This document shows positions 33,220-41,932 of a stretch of DNA of 48,304 nt, one piece after another. Source of the DNA: a virus. The translations under genes and the position numbers were made by a program. Within the stretch, counting starts at the first letter, position 1. Each line of letters opens with the position of its first letter. The stretch spans positions 1-48,304 of IMG/VR virus record IMGVR_UViG_3300033145_000758; one strand, given 5' to 3'. The notes under the pieces are model-generated. The model saw only the letters and a program-made list of their open reading frames with translations. It ran no database searches and was not told where the DNA came from.

Positions 33220-33684
33220 TTACTTGACAGACTCTTGTCTCCAAAGCTCTTTCCAGTAACCATATTCAGACGACCCATCGCCGTCTATATTGATAAGTGC
33301 AATGACATCATCTTGCTGAGCCGCAAATATAGACCCTACAGGGAGCTGATTTAGATAAATCTGTCCATCAGATTTACTTCCGTCCTTGAACGAAACATTG
33401 TTTCCTTGGAAGATAAATATCTTTACCTGTCCCTGAGTCCCTCCTCTAATCTGTTCAATGGTAGATGCTCCAAGGCCGCTTATTAGGATTGTTTCTATAC
33501 TTATATCAACTAAATCAGTGCCGATGACTAAAGCATTATCACCTGCAGAGACAAGAAGCTCTGTGTTTGTAACCTCAGTTATCCCAGATATAAGCTCATT
33601 AATAGCTACACGGTTTTCTCTAATGTAAGAAGGCAGCTCACTAGCTACTACTTGGTCAGTCGGTTTGCTTGTGTCTAGCGACAT
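33220..33684 (-). CDS. Virion-module beta-sandwich protein
   Basis: 154 residues, GGAGGATAAG upstream. An N-terminal helix (SYIRENRVAINELISGIT) leads to a beta domain ending in DVIALINIDGDGSSEYGYWKELW. The gene at 40551 ends almost the same way (DVLALINYGGNPDILVNGYWQEIF), so both carry a related C-terminal domain, probably head-fibre or decoration type. Location between portal and scaffold genes supports a head role. Confidence 0.65.
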   Translation of the reverse strand: MSLDTSKPTDQVVASELPSYIRENRVAINELISGITEVTNTELLVSAGDNALVIGTDLVDISIETILISGLGASTIEQIRGGTQGQVKIFIFQGNNVSFKDGSKSDGQIYLNQLPVGSIFAAQQDDVIALINIDGDGSSEYGYWKELWRQESVK

Positions 33685-33979
33685 CTTTCTTATCCTCCAA
33701 AATGTTAAGGAATATTTCAGGGAGACTTAGAAAATACTCTATGGCTTTCTTTCTTCCTTTTATATCACCAAGATGAATTAGTGTCTCGGCAGTGGATGGA
33801 TAGATCTTTATCTTATTTCCTCCGCTGAACTCAATCTCAGGCTCCCCAACGAGATCATACTCACTGTTTAGTTCATCTTTCATTCTCTTAAGTTCCTCCT
33901 GAACATCCATCCAGAACATAGATTCTTTTATGTCTTCTAACTGCTCCCTTGTGGATCTTACTAATATCTCTTCCATCAT
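33656..33979 (-). CDS. Small virion-module hypothetical protein
   Basis: 107 residues overlapping the portal stop (ATGA) and the next start by 29 bp. Two helices flank a short beta segment (EFSGGNKIKIYPSTAETLIHLGDI). The IEYFLSLPEIFLNILEDKK helix may bind portal or scaffold. No family recognised; expressed with the portal gene by coupling. Confidence 0.6.
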   Translation of the reverse strand: MMEEILVRSTREQLEDIKESMFWMDVQEELKRMKDELNSEYDLVGEPEIEFSGGNKIKIYPSTAETLIHLGDIKGRKKAIEYFLSLPEIFLNILEDKKDVARHKQTD

Positions 33980-35925
33980 TGAGCTCCTACTGGTATAAGA
34001 TTTCCTTTCTCAACCTCACGATTGACCTGCTCATCTGGCATTACCTTACCTTGAACCTGGCCAACGTTTCGTTTGAAGTCTTCGACATTCTTAGCTCCAA
34101 GTTGCTGAGCTATATACATAAATATACGAACAATGTCAAGCCGCTCCATTAATTCAGGTGTTGAACCTATTACTTTAAACATTTCAAGCCAAGCCTCAGA
34201 GAAATTACCTCCAGGTATTGAACCATCTCTTATAAACAAGTCGTAGTTAACAGCCAGATCATAGGGAGTTACTGGTATCCGATCTTTATTAAAAATGGCT
34301 TTCAATTGATCTGCGTAGCGTCCTACTACACGGACATAAGTACTCTGTGACATATACTGTTGAGTATGAACCGCAAACATAGTCCCAATATCTTGCATAT
34401 ATTGCATACCTATAAGCATTGCAATACGCTGAAGGCGGGAGATAGCCGAACCACGGGTACCCTGAAATTCAGAACGAGTCAGACGCTCAGGACCTCCCTG
34501 ACGAAGGGCACCTTGCATAGACTGATCAGCGCCACTTACTCTATCCATCCATTGAGTTATATAGGCCGAATCGGCAATGTTAGCACGAGTTATGTCTTGT
34601 ACTGCTAACTGTTGAACAACCTTGTCAACCCCACGACCCCAAGCAGGACGACGAAGACGGATTAATTTACCTGGCCTAGGGTCTTCCAAATCACTAATAT
34701 TTACAAGATAAGGGTCAACAATTAGCATGTCATTAATAGCTTTACGAACATTAGCTATGTGCGAATTGAACAAAAAGTCTAATGTATGCTGTAGTCCATA
34801 TAAGATCTCCATCCTACTTATCGGTGTAATAGAGTAGCCATCAAACTCAGGTGAAGCAACACTAACTGGATACATTCCGTGATTGTGGTTGGCTCTTTCA
34901 CAAGCTATAATTACATCATCTGCAGCAAGCTCAAAGTACCACTTTTCTGGATATTCACTGCTACCAAGTTTCCACTCTTTGGGAATTAGATTGACATACA
35001 TCTTAATTACATCAACTGGATTAACAGTGTTAGTCATTGATCTATTTAGTTCACTAGAGCCTCCATATCGAGTTTGGCGATCACTTTGATCCAAGGATAG
35101 AGTTGATCTTTTGTTCTTTTTAAGCTTTAAGTATCTTACATTGAACAGATTTGAGTGGGCTTGGTTTTCCTCACCTAGCAGGTTCATGTAGTTATCTCTA
35201 TCTATCCATCCTACAAACTCACCTTTTTGAATATCTACACTGGACACAGAAGGATCAGGAAGCCACATGTAAGGGTCGATATTGCTCAGGTCATTACCTT
35301 CAAAGATCATAGAATCAACCATTTGAACTTCTCTTGTGGTATGTTCACCAAAGTCAGACTGAGTAACTACAGGTGTTTGTATAGGTCTTCGACCATAGCG
35401 AGTTGTCCATCCAGGAATGGCTATGCCTATTCCATATGCTAAAGAATCACGCAGTGATGTATGTATGTTTAGAGGGACTTTAGTTTTAATACAGTGAAGT
35501 CTGATAATTAGCTCCATTAGCATTGCACCTACTGTATCATCATCTTCCACACCTTCATACTGAAATATAGGATCTTGGAAGAAAGCCATTGATAGATAGG
35601 TTAACAGTGCTTCCAGCATTGAGTAGGTATAAGGAAACACTATTGAAACTGGCTTTGAGGAATCTTTTTTCTTAAGTTTCTCTTCTTCATCTTTAAGAGG
35701 AATGTAGACTGTAAGAGTCTTGTCTACTTCTCTCCAAGAGGAAAAGCGCTTAGATATTTCATGCCTTGCCTCTTGAGCCCTCTGCCAGATTTTGTTTCTT
35801 ATCTTATTGTGGAAGTCAGAGTCAGGCTTTAAGTCAAGACCATCAGGGTAGTCATAGTCAAAACTTTCCCTACTATAAATATCTTCCTTCCAGCTAGACG
35901 GCTCTCCTTGAACTATATAAGGCAT
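33976..35925 (-). CDS. Portal protein
   Basis: 649 residues from ATG 35925, with GAGGA upstream and the preceding stop overlapping by one base (TAATG); the frame to 35943 is not needed. Features of short-tailed phage portals are the N-terminal SKPVSIVFPYTYSMLEALLTYL, the wing region NPVDVIKMYVNLIPKEW, the stem and crown part GADQSMQGALRQGGPERLTRSEFQGTRGSAISRLQRIAMLIG and a long C-terminal helix. It forms the dodecameric DNA channel. It lies downstream of the terminase and fibre genes and upstream of the scaffold, as usual. Confidence 0.85.
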   Translation of the reverse strand: MPYIVQGEPSSWKEDIYSRESFDYDYPDGLDLKPDSDFHNKIRNKIWQRAQEARHEISKRFSSWREVDKTLTVYIPLKDEEEKLKKKDSSKPVSIVFPYTYSMLEALLTYLSMAFFQDPIFQYEGVEDDDTVGAMLMELIIRLHCIKTKVPLNIHTSLRDSLAYGIGIAIPGWTTRYGRRPIQTPVVTQSDFGEHTTREVQMVDSMIFEGNDLSNIDPYMWLPDPSVSSVDIQKGEFVGWIDRDNYMNLLGEENQAHSNLFNVRYLKLKKNKRSTLSLDQSDRQTRYGGSSELNRSMTNTVNPVDVIKMYVNLIPKEWKLGSSEYPEKWYFELAADDVIIACERANHNHGMYPVSVASPEFDGYSITPISRMEILYGLQHTLDFLFNSHIANVRKAINDMLIVDPYLVNISDLEDPRPGKLIRLRRPAWGRGVDKVVQQLAVQDITRANIADSAYITQWMDRVSGADQSMQGALRQGGPERLTRSEFQGTRGSAISRLQRIAMLIGMQYMQDIGTMFAVHTQQYMSQSTYVRVVGRYADQLKAIFNKDRIPVTPYDLAVNYDLFIRDGSIPGGNFSEAWLEMFKVIGSTPELMERLDIVRIFMYIAQQLGAKNVEDFKRNVGQVQGKVMPDEQVNREVEKGNLIPVGAQ

Positions 35926-36449
35926 TATGCAGTCCTCTTCCAAATATAGATTACGAAGTAAGGTGGTAAATCGCTATTGTTTCCCGAAGTTACTGATGCA
36001 GGATCTACATCGTGAGTGTGAACATCATCTGCCACATCAGTTGTTGAAATATCTAAGTTATTGTCAACTGTTTTTGTTCCACTCGGCGCATTAGATACTG
36101 TATTTACTACATCAACATCGTGAGTGTGAGTTTTGCTGCCTCCACTGCCCTCTGCAGCACCGAAATCAGGGTCAGCAGCTAATTGTCCAACTAAGAATTG
36201 TCCCTGAGCTATCTGTGTCCAAGTGCCGAATCCAAGTAGAGTTGCTGGATTAGTTGATACAACACTTAGAAATACTGAGCCTACTGGCCAGACTGAAGAC
36301 CCAAGATCTTCACGGACTAAAACATGGTCTGGGTCAGTCCCTGAGCCTGCAGCTATCGGTTGATCAGTTTCAATGGCTTCATCGTAATCAGCATCATCAT
36401 ACTGATGAACATCTTCCATTGAGCCTATGCGTACCTGTCTTGTTGCCAT
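35925..36449 (-). CDS. Tail collar / fibre-type protein with HxH metal sites
   Basis: 174 residues. WPVGSVFLSVVSTNPATLLGFGTW and the GQFLVGQL strand match the C-terminal collar domain of phage short fibres (T4 gp10/gp12-like). Two HTHDVD segments (about residues 111-116 and 143-148) recall the metal-binding HxH motifs of gp12. The C-terminus YFVIYIWKRTA is the usual closing strand. No ribosome binding site is visible; palindrome copy 13 lies directly upstream, 6 bp from the start. Confidence 0.75.
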   Translation of the reverse strand: MATRQVRIGSMEDVHQYDDADYDEAIETDQPIAAGSGTDPDHVLVREDLGSSVWPVGSVFLSVVSTNPATLLGFGTWTQIAQGQFLVGQLAADPDFGAAEGSGGSKTHTHDVDVVNTVSNAPSGTKTVDNNLDISTTDVADDVHTHDVDPASVTSGNNSDLPPYFVIYIWKRTA

Positions 36450-36454
36450 AATTT

Positions 36455-36479
36455 AGATTGTTTAAAATTTAAACGATCT
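36455..36479. repeat. 25-bp dispersed palindrome, copy 13
   Basis: Full copy whose first base (minus strand) is the last A of the TAA stop of the small coiled-coil membrane protein. It lies immediately upstream of the fibre gene start. Confidence 0.85.
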
Positions 36480-36655
36480 TAAAAGGACTTTATTAACAGA
36501 GCTAATACCCCTATTAGGTTCAGGCATAGAGCCGTCAATGTGCTAACTAGCCAAAACTTCATACGTTCCACAGAATTCTCCAAAAGCTCTAGTCGTTTAT
36601 CTATACGTTCGTGCCGTTCGTTACACAGACGAGAGTTGAAACCTGCTTCATTCAT
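36479..36655 (-). CDS. Small coiled-coil plus transmembrane protein (XhlA-like, possible holin accessory)
   Basis: 58 residues. Residues 12-33 form a charged coiled coil (NERHERIDKRLELLENSVER) and residues 34-57 a hydrophobic span (FWLVSTLTALCLNLIGVLAL). This layout matches XhlA-type haemolysin/holin accessory proteins. GGAGA precedes the ATG, which overlaps the terminase stop (ATGA). Confidence 0.7.
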   Translation of the reverse strand: MNEAGFNSRLCNERHERIDKRLELLENSVERMKFWLVSTLTALCLNLIGVLALLIKSF

Positions 36656-38193
36656 ATATATCTCCAGTTGCTGATGGGCTTCTCATAATCAAGCTCACGA
36701 TACTCAGCCTCAATGTCCTCTGGGTCATTCTTTGGAGAAAAGTACCTCTCACCTAGTTCAAGCATTTCAATCAGGTAAGCCAGACAGTCCATTAGATCCC
36801 AGAGAGCACTCCGAGGAAACATTAAAAGCTGCTGCTCAAGCTTTTTAATAGTTGCACAAGAAGCATTGTGATATATATAGCCTCCTCGATAGTAAGGAAC
36901 AAGCTCCTTAACACGGAGTTCCTTTTTCATACCTCCACGAGCCTTTAGCCAGATAAGTTCAAAGAATGAGCCACGGCGAAACATCTCATTTTTAATAGGT
37001 TGCTTGATAAACTCATTAAGTGAAGTTTCCTCAATACCTAGAACTTTTGCACCTAGCGTTTGAGCCGTACCAAAGAGAGCGTCATAGATCTCATCAGGAT
37101 ACATCTTCTCTGATATTGCATCTCGAACAAAGACCTTTGCTGAGGCTAGATCAATACCTATGCCTACGATAGCTGATTCGGCAGAATGGATCTTTACTGT
37201 CTTTGCAGGGTCAAGAATGACAACTGTCTCAATGTTCTTGTTTTGCTGTACCTCAACATCAAACATTGATAAGTCGTTTTCTGCCTTACGCCTATCTGGA
37301 GGCAGATTATAGTACCGAAAGTAATCTTGTTGAAATGATGAATCCTTAGTTGATATTGGGAGATTTCGGAGCTCTCTAAAAAACACATCAGTTTGTCCTG
37401 CGTCAGCATGGGCTTGCCACTCTTTCTCTATATCTTTCTTAGACATAAAATCTGGAGCTGTTGGATTAAAGTCATCATCGCAAGCCTCAAGACGCACACT
37501 TTCCCACTCAGGTGAATCGAGTAACTTTTGAAGCACAGAGTCTTCATGCTTCAGAGTGTCAATGTAGACTATTTTATAGTTTCCGGCCTTCTCTCCTACC
37601 CTTGGCACTGCTTTAATTACATCGGCGTAGAGCCACTGATACCAGCTAGATCTAATATCATCATTTTCGATCTTCTCAGAGTCTTCGAGATCATCTATTA
37701 CAATTAGCCCTGGTCGAGAGTTCTTGAATAGCACGCCTCGAACTTGTTGTCCAGCTCCACGAGGCCAGACGAGAGTGTCGTAAGCGACCCAGGCTTTTTT
37801 GCTAAACACCTCGTCAAACTCGCTTTTATTCACATCTCGCTGACGAAAGTCTCCAAAGAAATGTTTAATCATTCTGTTAGTTACTAACTCCCGCCTTAAG
37901 TTCTCAGTTTGAAGACTGGCTGCATCGTGGCTCTTGTTGATGTAGCAAATGAACTCAGTATGCCGAAACATAATCCATCTAGCCATTAGTGCAAGAGCTA
38001 CAATCGAAGTCTTTCCCCAACCACGAGGAGCTGCAATAGCTACTTTTTGTGCAGAGCCATCAATGAGGTCAAAGATCTTCCCATGAACATTTTCGGCAAA
38101 AGGTAAGTGAAAACGCTCAGGGAAGAAAGTTAGAGCAGTCATCCTTGTGCTCATTGAACAGGCTGATAGTATTCTAGTTAATTGAGAGTCCAT
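36652..38193 (-). CDS. terL: Terminase large subunit
   Basis: 513 residues. Walker A APRGWGKTS (55-63), Walker B LIVIDDLED (163-171), and nuclease-domain acidic residues in VVILDPAKT (D328), GIGIDLASA and GIEETSLNEF. It packages DNA into the procapsid as an ATPase and cuts the concatemer. The start is uncertain because no ribosome binding site precedes ATG 38193; an internal start in the first 20 residues is possible. It is about 9 kb from the probable small terminase, an unusual separation. Confidence 0.92.
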   Translation of the reverse strand: MDSQLTRILSACSMSTRMTALTFFPERFHLPFAENVHGKIFDLIDGSAQKVAIAAPRGWGKTSIVALALMARWIMFRHTEFICYINKSHDAASLQTENLRRELVTNRMIKHFFGDFRQRDVNKSEFDEVFSKKAWVAYDTLVWPRGAGQQVRGVLFKNSRPGLIVIDDLEDSEKIENDDIRSSWYQWLYADVIKAVPRVGEKAGNYKIVYIDTLKHEDSVLQKLLDSPEWESVRLEACDDDFNPTAPDFMSKKDIEKEWQAHADAGQTDVFFRELRNLPISTKDSSFQQDYFRYYNLPPDRRKAENDLSMFDVEVQQNKNIETVVILDPAKTVKIHSAESAIVGIGIDLASAKVFVRDAISEKMYPDEIYDALFGTAQTLGAKVLGIEETSLNEFIKQPIKNEMFRRGSFFELIWLKARGGMKKELRVKELVPYYRGGYIYHNASCATIKKLEQQLLMFPRSALWDLMDCLAYLIEMLELGERYFSPKNDPEDIEAEYRELDYEKPISNWRYI

Positions 38194-38256
38194 TAGAATG
38201 TACAGATGCGAATATAGTTATCTTCAAACATTGTAGATGAACCAGTTAAAATAATA

Positions 38257-40539
38257 TTACCAGGCTGAATCCATTGCAGGTATATAAAGAATAGTACCAT
38301 CACTTGTTTTGACTTCCAAAATACGGTCAGCAGCAAAATTGCCTGGGACACTAGCTGCCGCATCTGCGTAACCTATTCTAAGATGTCCAGTCCCTTTTGG
38401 TTGCAGCTCTAAGTCAATATCAGTTGACGAACCTTTTACTGCTACTCCTGCCCTACCCGTAGTAGGAGAATCGAAAACAGCAAAATCTTCGTCAAAATGA
38501 TTGCCTATTGTGATTACAGAGGCTGCAGCGGCTGTCGAGAGAGAAAGATCTGTGGAACAGTTTACAGCATCGCAGCCAATAACTGAGTTGTTATCGCCTT
38601 CGATTCTGAAGCCTGTAAGTGAATCACGTACAGTACAACCAATAAACTTCACGAAATCGCCTCCAGTCGTCGAACTGAAGGCCTCGTTATCAGCATTATC
38701 AACACTAATACCGATTACAGATACTCGATCGGCGGATTCGTTAGCGTTACCAGCAACAACTATACCATCATTACAATCTTCTATTACACCCCCTAATATT
38801 GAGACATCAGAAGATCCAACAGTTATTCCATATAATGTTGCAATAGCAGCATCACCTCTAATATAAAAGCCAGTTAGGGATGATCTTCTCGCCCACTGTT
38901 CTGTGCCGGCTCCTCCAGATGTTCTAAACCTTATTCCAGTCTGACTAACGGTGGAACGTCCAACATCAACTACCTGAATATTGTTGATAGTGCATATACC
39001 TCTTATATCTATTCCTGCTTGACCATCAAGTCGTTGTCCAAAGGACTCTATATATATATTCTCTAAAAATACACCTTTGCTGTCCTCCGACGTACCTCTG
39101 TTCTTAATATCAATGCCGTCGGCCCCAGTATTTTTACTGCGAAGATTACGAAGATGGACATTTTCAAATGTGCCATTTTGAAGGCCGACAGCATAGCCCC
39201 CTACGTTAACAATCCATAAATTTTCAAAAGTAAGATTTGAAATAGTTGCATCGGCAACATCTGTTTTATAAACCTGAAAAATGCCATGTCCTGCATCAGT
39301 AGCCACCCAACTGGAATCGATTTTTAAATTATGAACTCCAGCATCTTCATAGGCAACAACATAAATAGCTGTATCTGCCGGGTCTGCTGGTTTAAGAACC
39401 GTACCCTCACCACTTCCGACAAGATGAATACCATCCCTAAGGATTAAGCATCCAGTGTCTGCTGTAACTGAAGCTCCAGAATTATAGTAAGTTTCGCTAA
39501 GACCAGAACTGCTAAGAGCGTAATCTTCTGATCCCAAAAAGATAACGCCTTCACCCGATATAGAATCTATAGCTTTCTGGATTCTCTCGGTCATGTCCGT
39601 TGTTCCAGGAGTAGTGTTTTCTCCCCACCACTGAGGATACACTTCTTTAACCGCTCCATCTCCAAAACTAACACTCCCATCCCCACTAAACACCTGATAA
39701 AGTCCAGCTTCAAAAGGGCCGTTGATGGTGAGGGTTACGCCAGCTGAGATAGAAAGACACCCTCCAGGAACAACCTTGATAGCCTCATTAGATGCAACAG
39801 TGTCGGAGTAATCAACTGGACTATCTTCGTTGACAACAATAGTTACCTCTTCACTCTCAACCCAATTTAGGACACTTCTAAGACGAGGAAACCAGTTAAG
39901 TTTTAGCTCAGTCCCATCAAGAAAATCAAGGTCGCCATTACCGGAGAATATCTGGAAGTTCCCTGCTTCAATGTTTTTAATGTTAGAGAGAGTAAATCCA
40001 GAGTCTATTACTATTCTATTCGTTGAAGATTCCCACTTTAAAGTTACATTATCTCCAACTGAGCAGTTTGCATTTACATGAGCGTCCCATCCTCTATCAA
40101 TTACTACAGTTACATAATCATCATTAGTAATGTCAAAGCATGTAGGGAGATCTGCAAACCACGAAGATTTAAGGACAGTTCCATTAGCAAAGTCTATGTC
40201 ACCGGAACCAGTGAAGATTTGTTGACTAGGCGCAGTAATGTTCTTTGTGTTGATAGTCAGTTGGCCTAAGTTAGTTATAGAACCACTTTTGGTAAATTTT
40301 AGGTGGATATTGGAAGGGATAGTTAAAGATGTGCAAATCTCTTCCTTTGCTACAACTATCTCACGTTCTTTAGAGCCAACTGCATCTAATGCGTCCTGGA
40401 GAGTTGAATAGGCACGTGAGTCTGTCCAGATAGCATTTGATGAAGTTAATATAACATCGGAGAAGAACTCCGCAGACGCTGGCGTTGGTGAGATAAAAAG
40501 TATACAAGTTAAAAGTATTAAAGATAGAAACTTCTTCAT
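38257..40539 (-). CDS. Tailspike / right-handed beta-helix protein with signal peptide
   Basis: 760 residues with GGAG upstream. The first 23 residues are a textbook Sec signal (KK, then LSLILLTCILFI, then ASA). Three related N-terminal modules follow (QIFTGSGDIDF, QIFSGNGDLDF, QVFSGDGSVSF; residues about 80-290). YPQWWG and the DMTERIQKAID segment introduce a pectate-lyase-like beta helix (about 305-690), and LELQPKGTGHLRIG near the end is a known phage tail C-terminal motif. It may degrade or bind host polysaccharide. A signal peptide on a virion protein is odd. Confidence 0.8.
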   Translation of the reverse strand: MKKFLSLILLTCILFISPTPASAEFFSDVILTSSNAIWTDSRAYSTLQDALDAVGSKEREIVVAKEEICTSLTIPSNIHLKFTKSGSITNLGQLTINTKNITAPSQQIFTGSGDIDFANGTVLKSSWFADLPTCFDITNDDYVTVVIDRGWDAHVNANCSVGDNVTLKWESSTNRIVIDSGFTLSNIKNIEAGNFQIFSGNGDLDFLDGTELKLNWFPRLRSVLNWVESEEVTIVVNEDSPVDYSDTVASNEAIKVVPGGCLSISAGVTLTINGPFEAGLYQVFSGDGSVSFGDGAVKEVYPQWWGENTTPGTTDMTERIQKAIDSISGEGVIFLGSEDYALSSSGLSETYYNSGASVTADTGCLILRDGIHLVGSGEGTVLKPADPADTAIYVVAYEDAGVHNLKIDSSWVATDAGHGIFQVYKTDVADATISNLTFENLWIVNVGGYAVGLQNGTFENVHLRNLRSKNTGADGIDIKNRGTSEDSKGVFLENIYIESFGQRLDGQAGIDIRGICTINNIQVVDVGRSTVSQTGIRFRTSGGAGTEQWARRSSLTGFYIRGDAAIATLYGITVGSSDVSILGGVIEDCNDGIVVAGNANESADRVSVIGISVDNADNEAFSSTTGGDFVKFIGCTVRDSLTGFRIEGDNNSVIGCDAVNCSTDLSLSTAAAASVITIGNHFDEDFAVFDSPTTGRAGVAVKGSSTDIDLELQPKGTGHLRIGYADAAASVPGNFAADRILEVKTSDGTILYIPAMDSAW

Positions 40540-40550
40540 TTTATATTCTC

Positions 40551-40946
40551 CTATACTTTGATTGTTCTAAATATTTCCTGCCAATAACCATTGACTAATA
40601 TATCTGGATTGCCACCATAGTTTATCAATGCTAACACATCATACTGTGCAAGCACTAAATCAGTCCCAGCAGGTGCAGAATTAAGCATTATTTTAGTTGC
40701 ATCACATTCGATAGTAACATTATCGTCCATAGAAATAACAAATAATAAGTACCCATTTCTGCCACCAGCAATATCTGATATACTCTCAGCTGCTGAGGCA
40801 GATAGAAAGATTGAGTTTATCGGTCTATCAGCAACATATAGCTGAGTTTGACCAACAGACAAAACAACCTCAGATACATTTATTACTGCTCCAGCGATTG
40901 CAGATAGTGAATTAAATCTAGAACCTAAGCATGATTTAGGAAACAT
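40551..40946 (-). CDS. Beta-sandwich decoration-like protein
   Basis: 131 residues, AGGAGG upstream. Beta rich, ending DVLALINYGGNPDILVNGYWQEIF, nearly the same as the end of the gene at 33220. The two carry a common domain, probably a head or tail decoration or fibre domain. It sits between the tailspike and another beta-rich small gene. Confidence 0.65.
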   Translation of the reverse strand: MFPKSCLGSRFNSLSAIAGAVINVSEVVLSVGQTQLYVADRPINSIFLSASAAESISDIAGGRNGYLLFVISMDDNVTIECDATKIMLNSAPAGTDLVLAQYDVLALINYGGNPDILVNGYWQEIFRTIKV

Positions 40947-40947
40947 C

Positions 40948-41292
40948 TTATTGACCTCCTATCTCATAAAACATAGATACTTGCAGAAACCCGTCAACAG
41001 CGTTGACAGCATTAATGAAGCGAAAGTTCTGAATGTTTCTGGGATTACTTATTAGAAAGGATTGACCAGCGTATAAAATAGTACCTAAGACACCAGACCC
41101 TTCAGCTCCCTGTACAGGATCTGCATCGAAGGCAAATCTAATATCCTCACCTTCTGCAACCACCAAGCAAGTAATAGGTAAATCACCATTAGAATTCTGT
41201 ATCTGTGCATCAGAGAACGTCTGTACTTCATCAGAACATGCTATTACAAATGAAGGTTTAGCAACTCCGGAGATCTCTGTAAAGAATTTCAT
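40948..41292 (-). CDS. Beta-rich hypothetical virion-module protein
   Basis: 114 residues from ATG 41292, six bases after GGAG; the ATG at 41298 sits too close to the site. Likely beta sandwich (FVIACSDEVQTFSDAQIQNS, PITCLVVAEGEDIRFAFD, FLQVSMFYEIGG). No family recognised. It is preceded by palindrome copy 14 and followed at once by the 40551 gene, suggesting a small decoration or fibre pair. Confidence 0.6.
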   Translation of the reverse strand: MKFFTEISGVAKPSFVIACSDEVQTFSDAQIQNSNGDLPITCLVVAEGEDIRFAFDADPVQGAEGSGVLGTILYAGQSFLISNPRNIQNFRFINAVNAVDGFLQVSMFYEIGGQ

Positions 41293-41319
41293 TTTCATCT
41301 CCTTACATATTTATAAATG

Positions 41320-41344
41320 AGATCGTTTAAAAATCAAACGATCT
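41320..41344. repeat. 25-bp dispersed palindrome, copy 14 (supplies a stop codon)
   Basis: On the minus strand the copy encodes the last residues RSFDF and the TAA stop of the methyltransferase gene at 41327. Confidence 0.85.
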
Positions 41345-41932
41345 TTGTTTGTAAAAGACCATTAGATCTTCACGTAGCCACCTTAGATTTCTTATGTTCT
41401 TAAACTGGTGTTGTAGGTAGCTAGTTTCGACAGAGTTAAAGACTACTCCATTTGACTCAAAAAGGTTTATCCAGAAGTCTTTGTCCCTCGGATTTTCGTG
41501 GTAGTAACCACCTTTGTGGGAACTAGCTGTTATTAGAAAAGCTTTTCCATGCTTAACTATGTTCTCAACAGCGACTTCAGCAAATTCGTTTTCTAAGTGT
41601 TCAAGCATCTCGATGGATATAGCTAAATCAAATACCTTTCCAAGATCAAAGGATTTTCTCATGTCTTGGATTAAGCAGTTTTTCCTCCCTATTCTTTTAG
41701 CCATAGGATTTAACCAATGAACAGTGCCTTCAATTCCCAGGACATCACAACCTTTCCTCAAAGGCTGGTAGAGATAGAAACCATTGGCAGCGCCAAAATC
41801 GACTATTGAGCTAGGCTTGAAGAAATTGTAGATAATTAAGGAAGCCTTAGTTATAGCTGGAGCTCGCCAGTGAGTTTTGGCCTCTATCATCTTTACATAG
41901 TCTGTGTTGTATCTGCTGCTTGAATTGAACAT
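41327..41932 (-). CDS. SAM-dependent methyltransferase of the sugar cassette
   Basis: 201 residues. SAM-binding motif I is SIVDFGAANGF, with GIEGT (motif II) and DLAISIEMLEHLEN (motif IV, Methyltransf_11/23 style). It probably methylates a sugar or glycan made by the adjacent glycosyltransferases. It overlaps the previous gene by 86 bp; a start at M15 (41890) would shorten the overlap. The C-terminal residues and stop codon are provided by palindrome copy 14. Confidence 0.82.
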   Translation of the reverse strand: MFNSSSRYNTDYVKMIEAKTHWRAPAITKASLIIYNFFKPSSIVDFGAANGFYLYQPLRKGCDVLGIEGTVHWLNPMAKRIGRKNCLIQDMRKSFDLGKVFDLAISIEMLEHLENEFAEVAVENIVKHGKAFLITASSHKGGYYHENPRDKDFWINLFESNGVVFNSVETSYLQHQFKNIRNLRWLREDLMVFYKQRSFDF

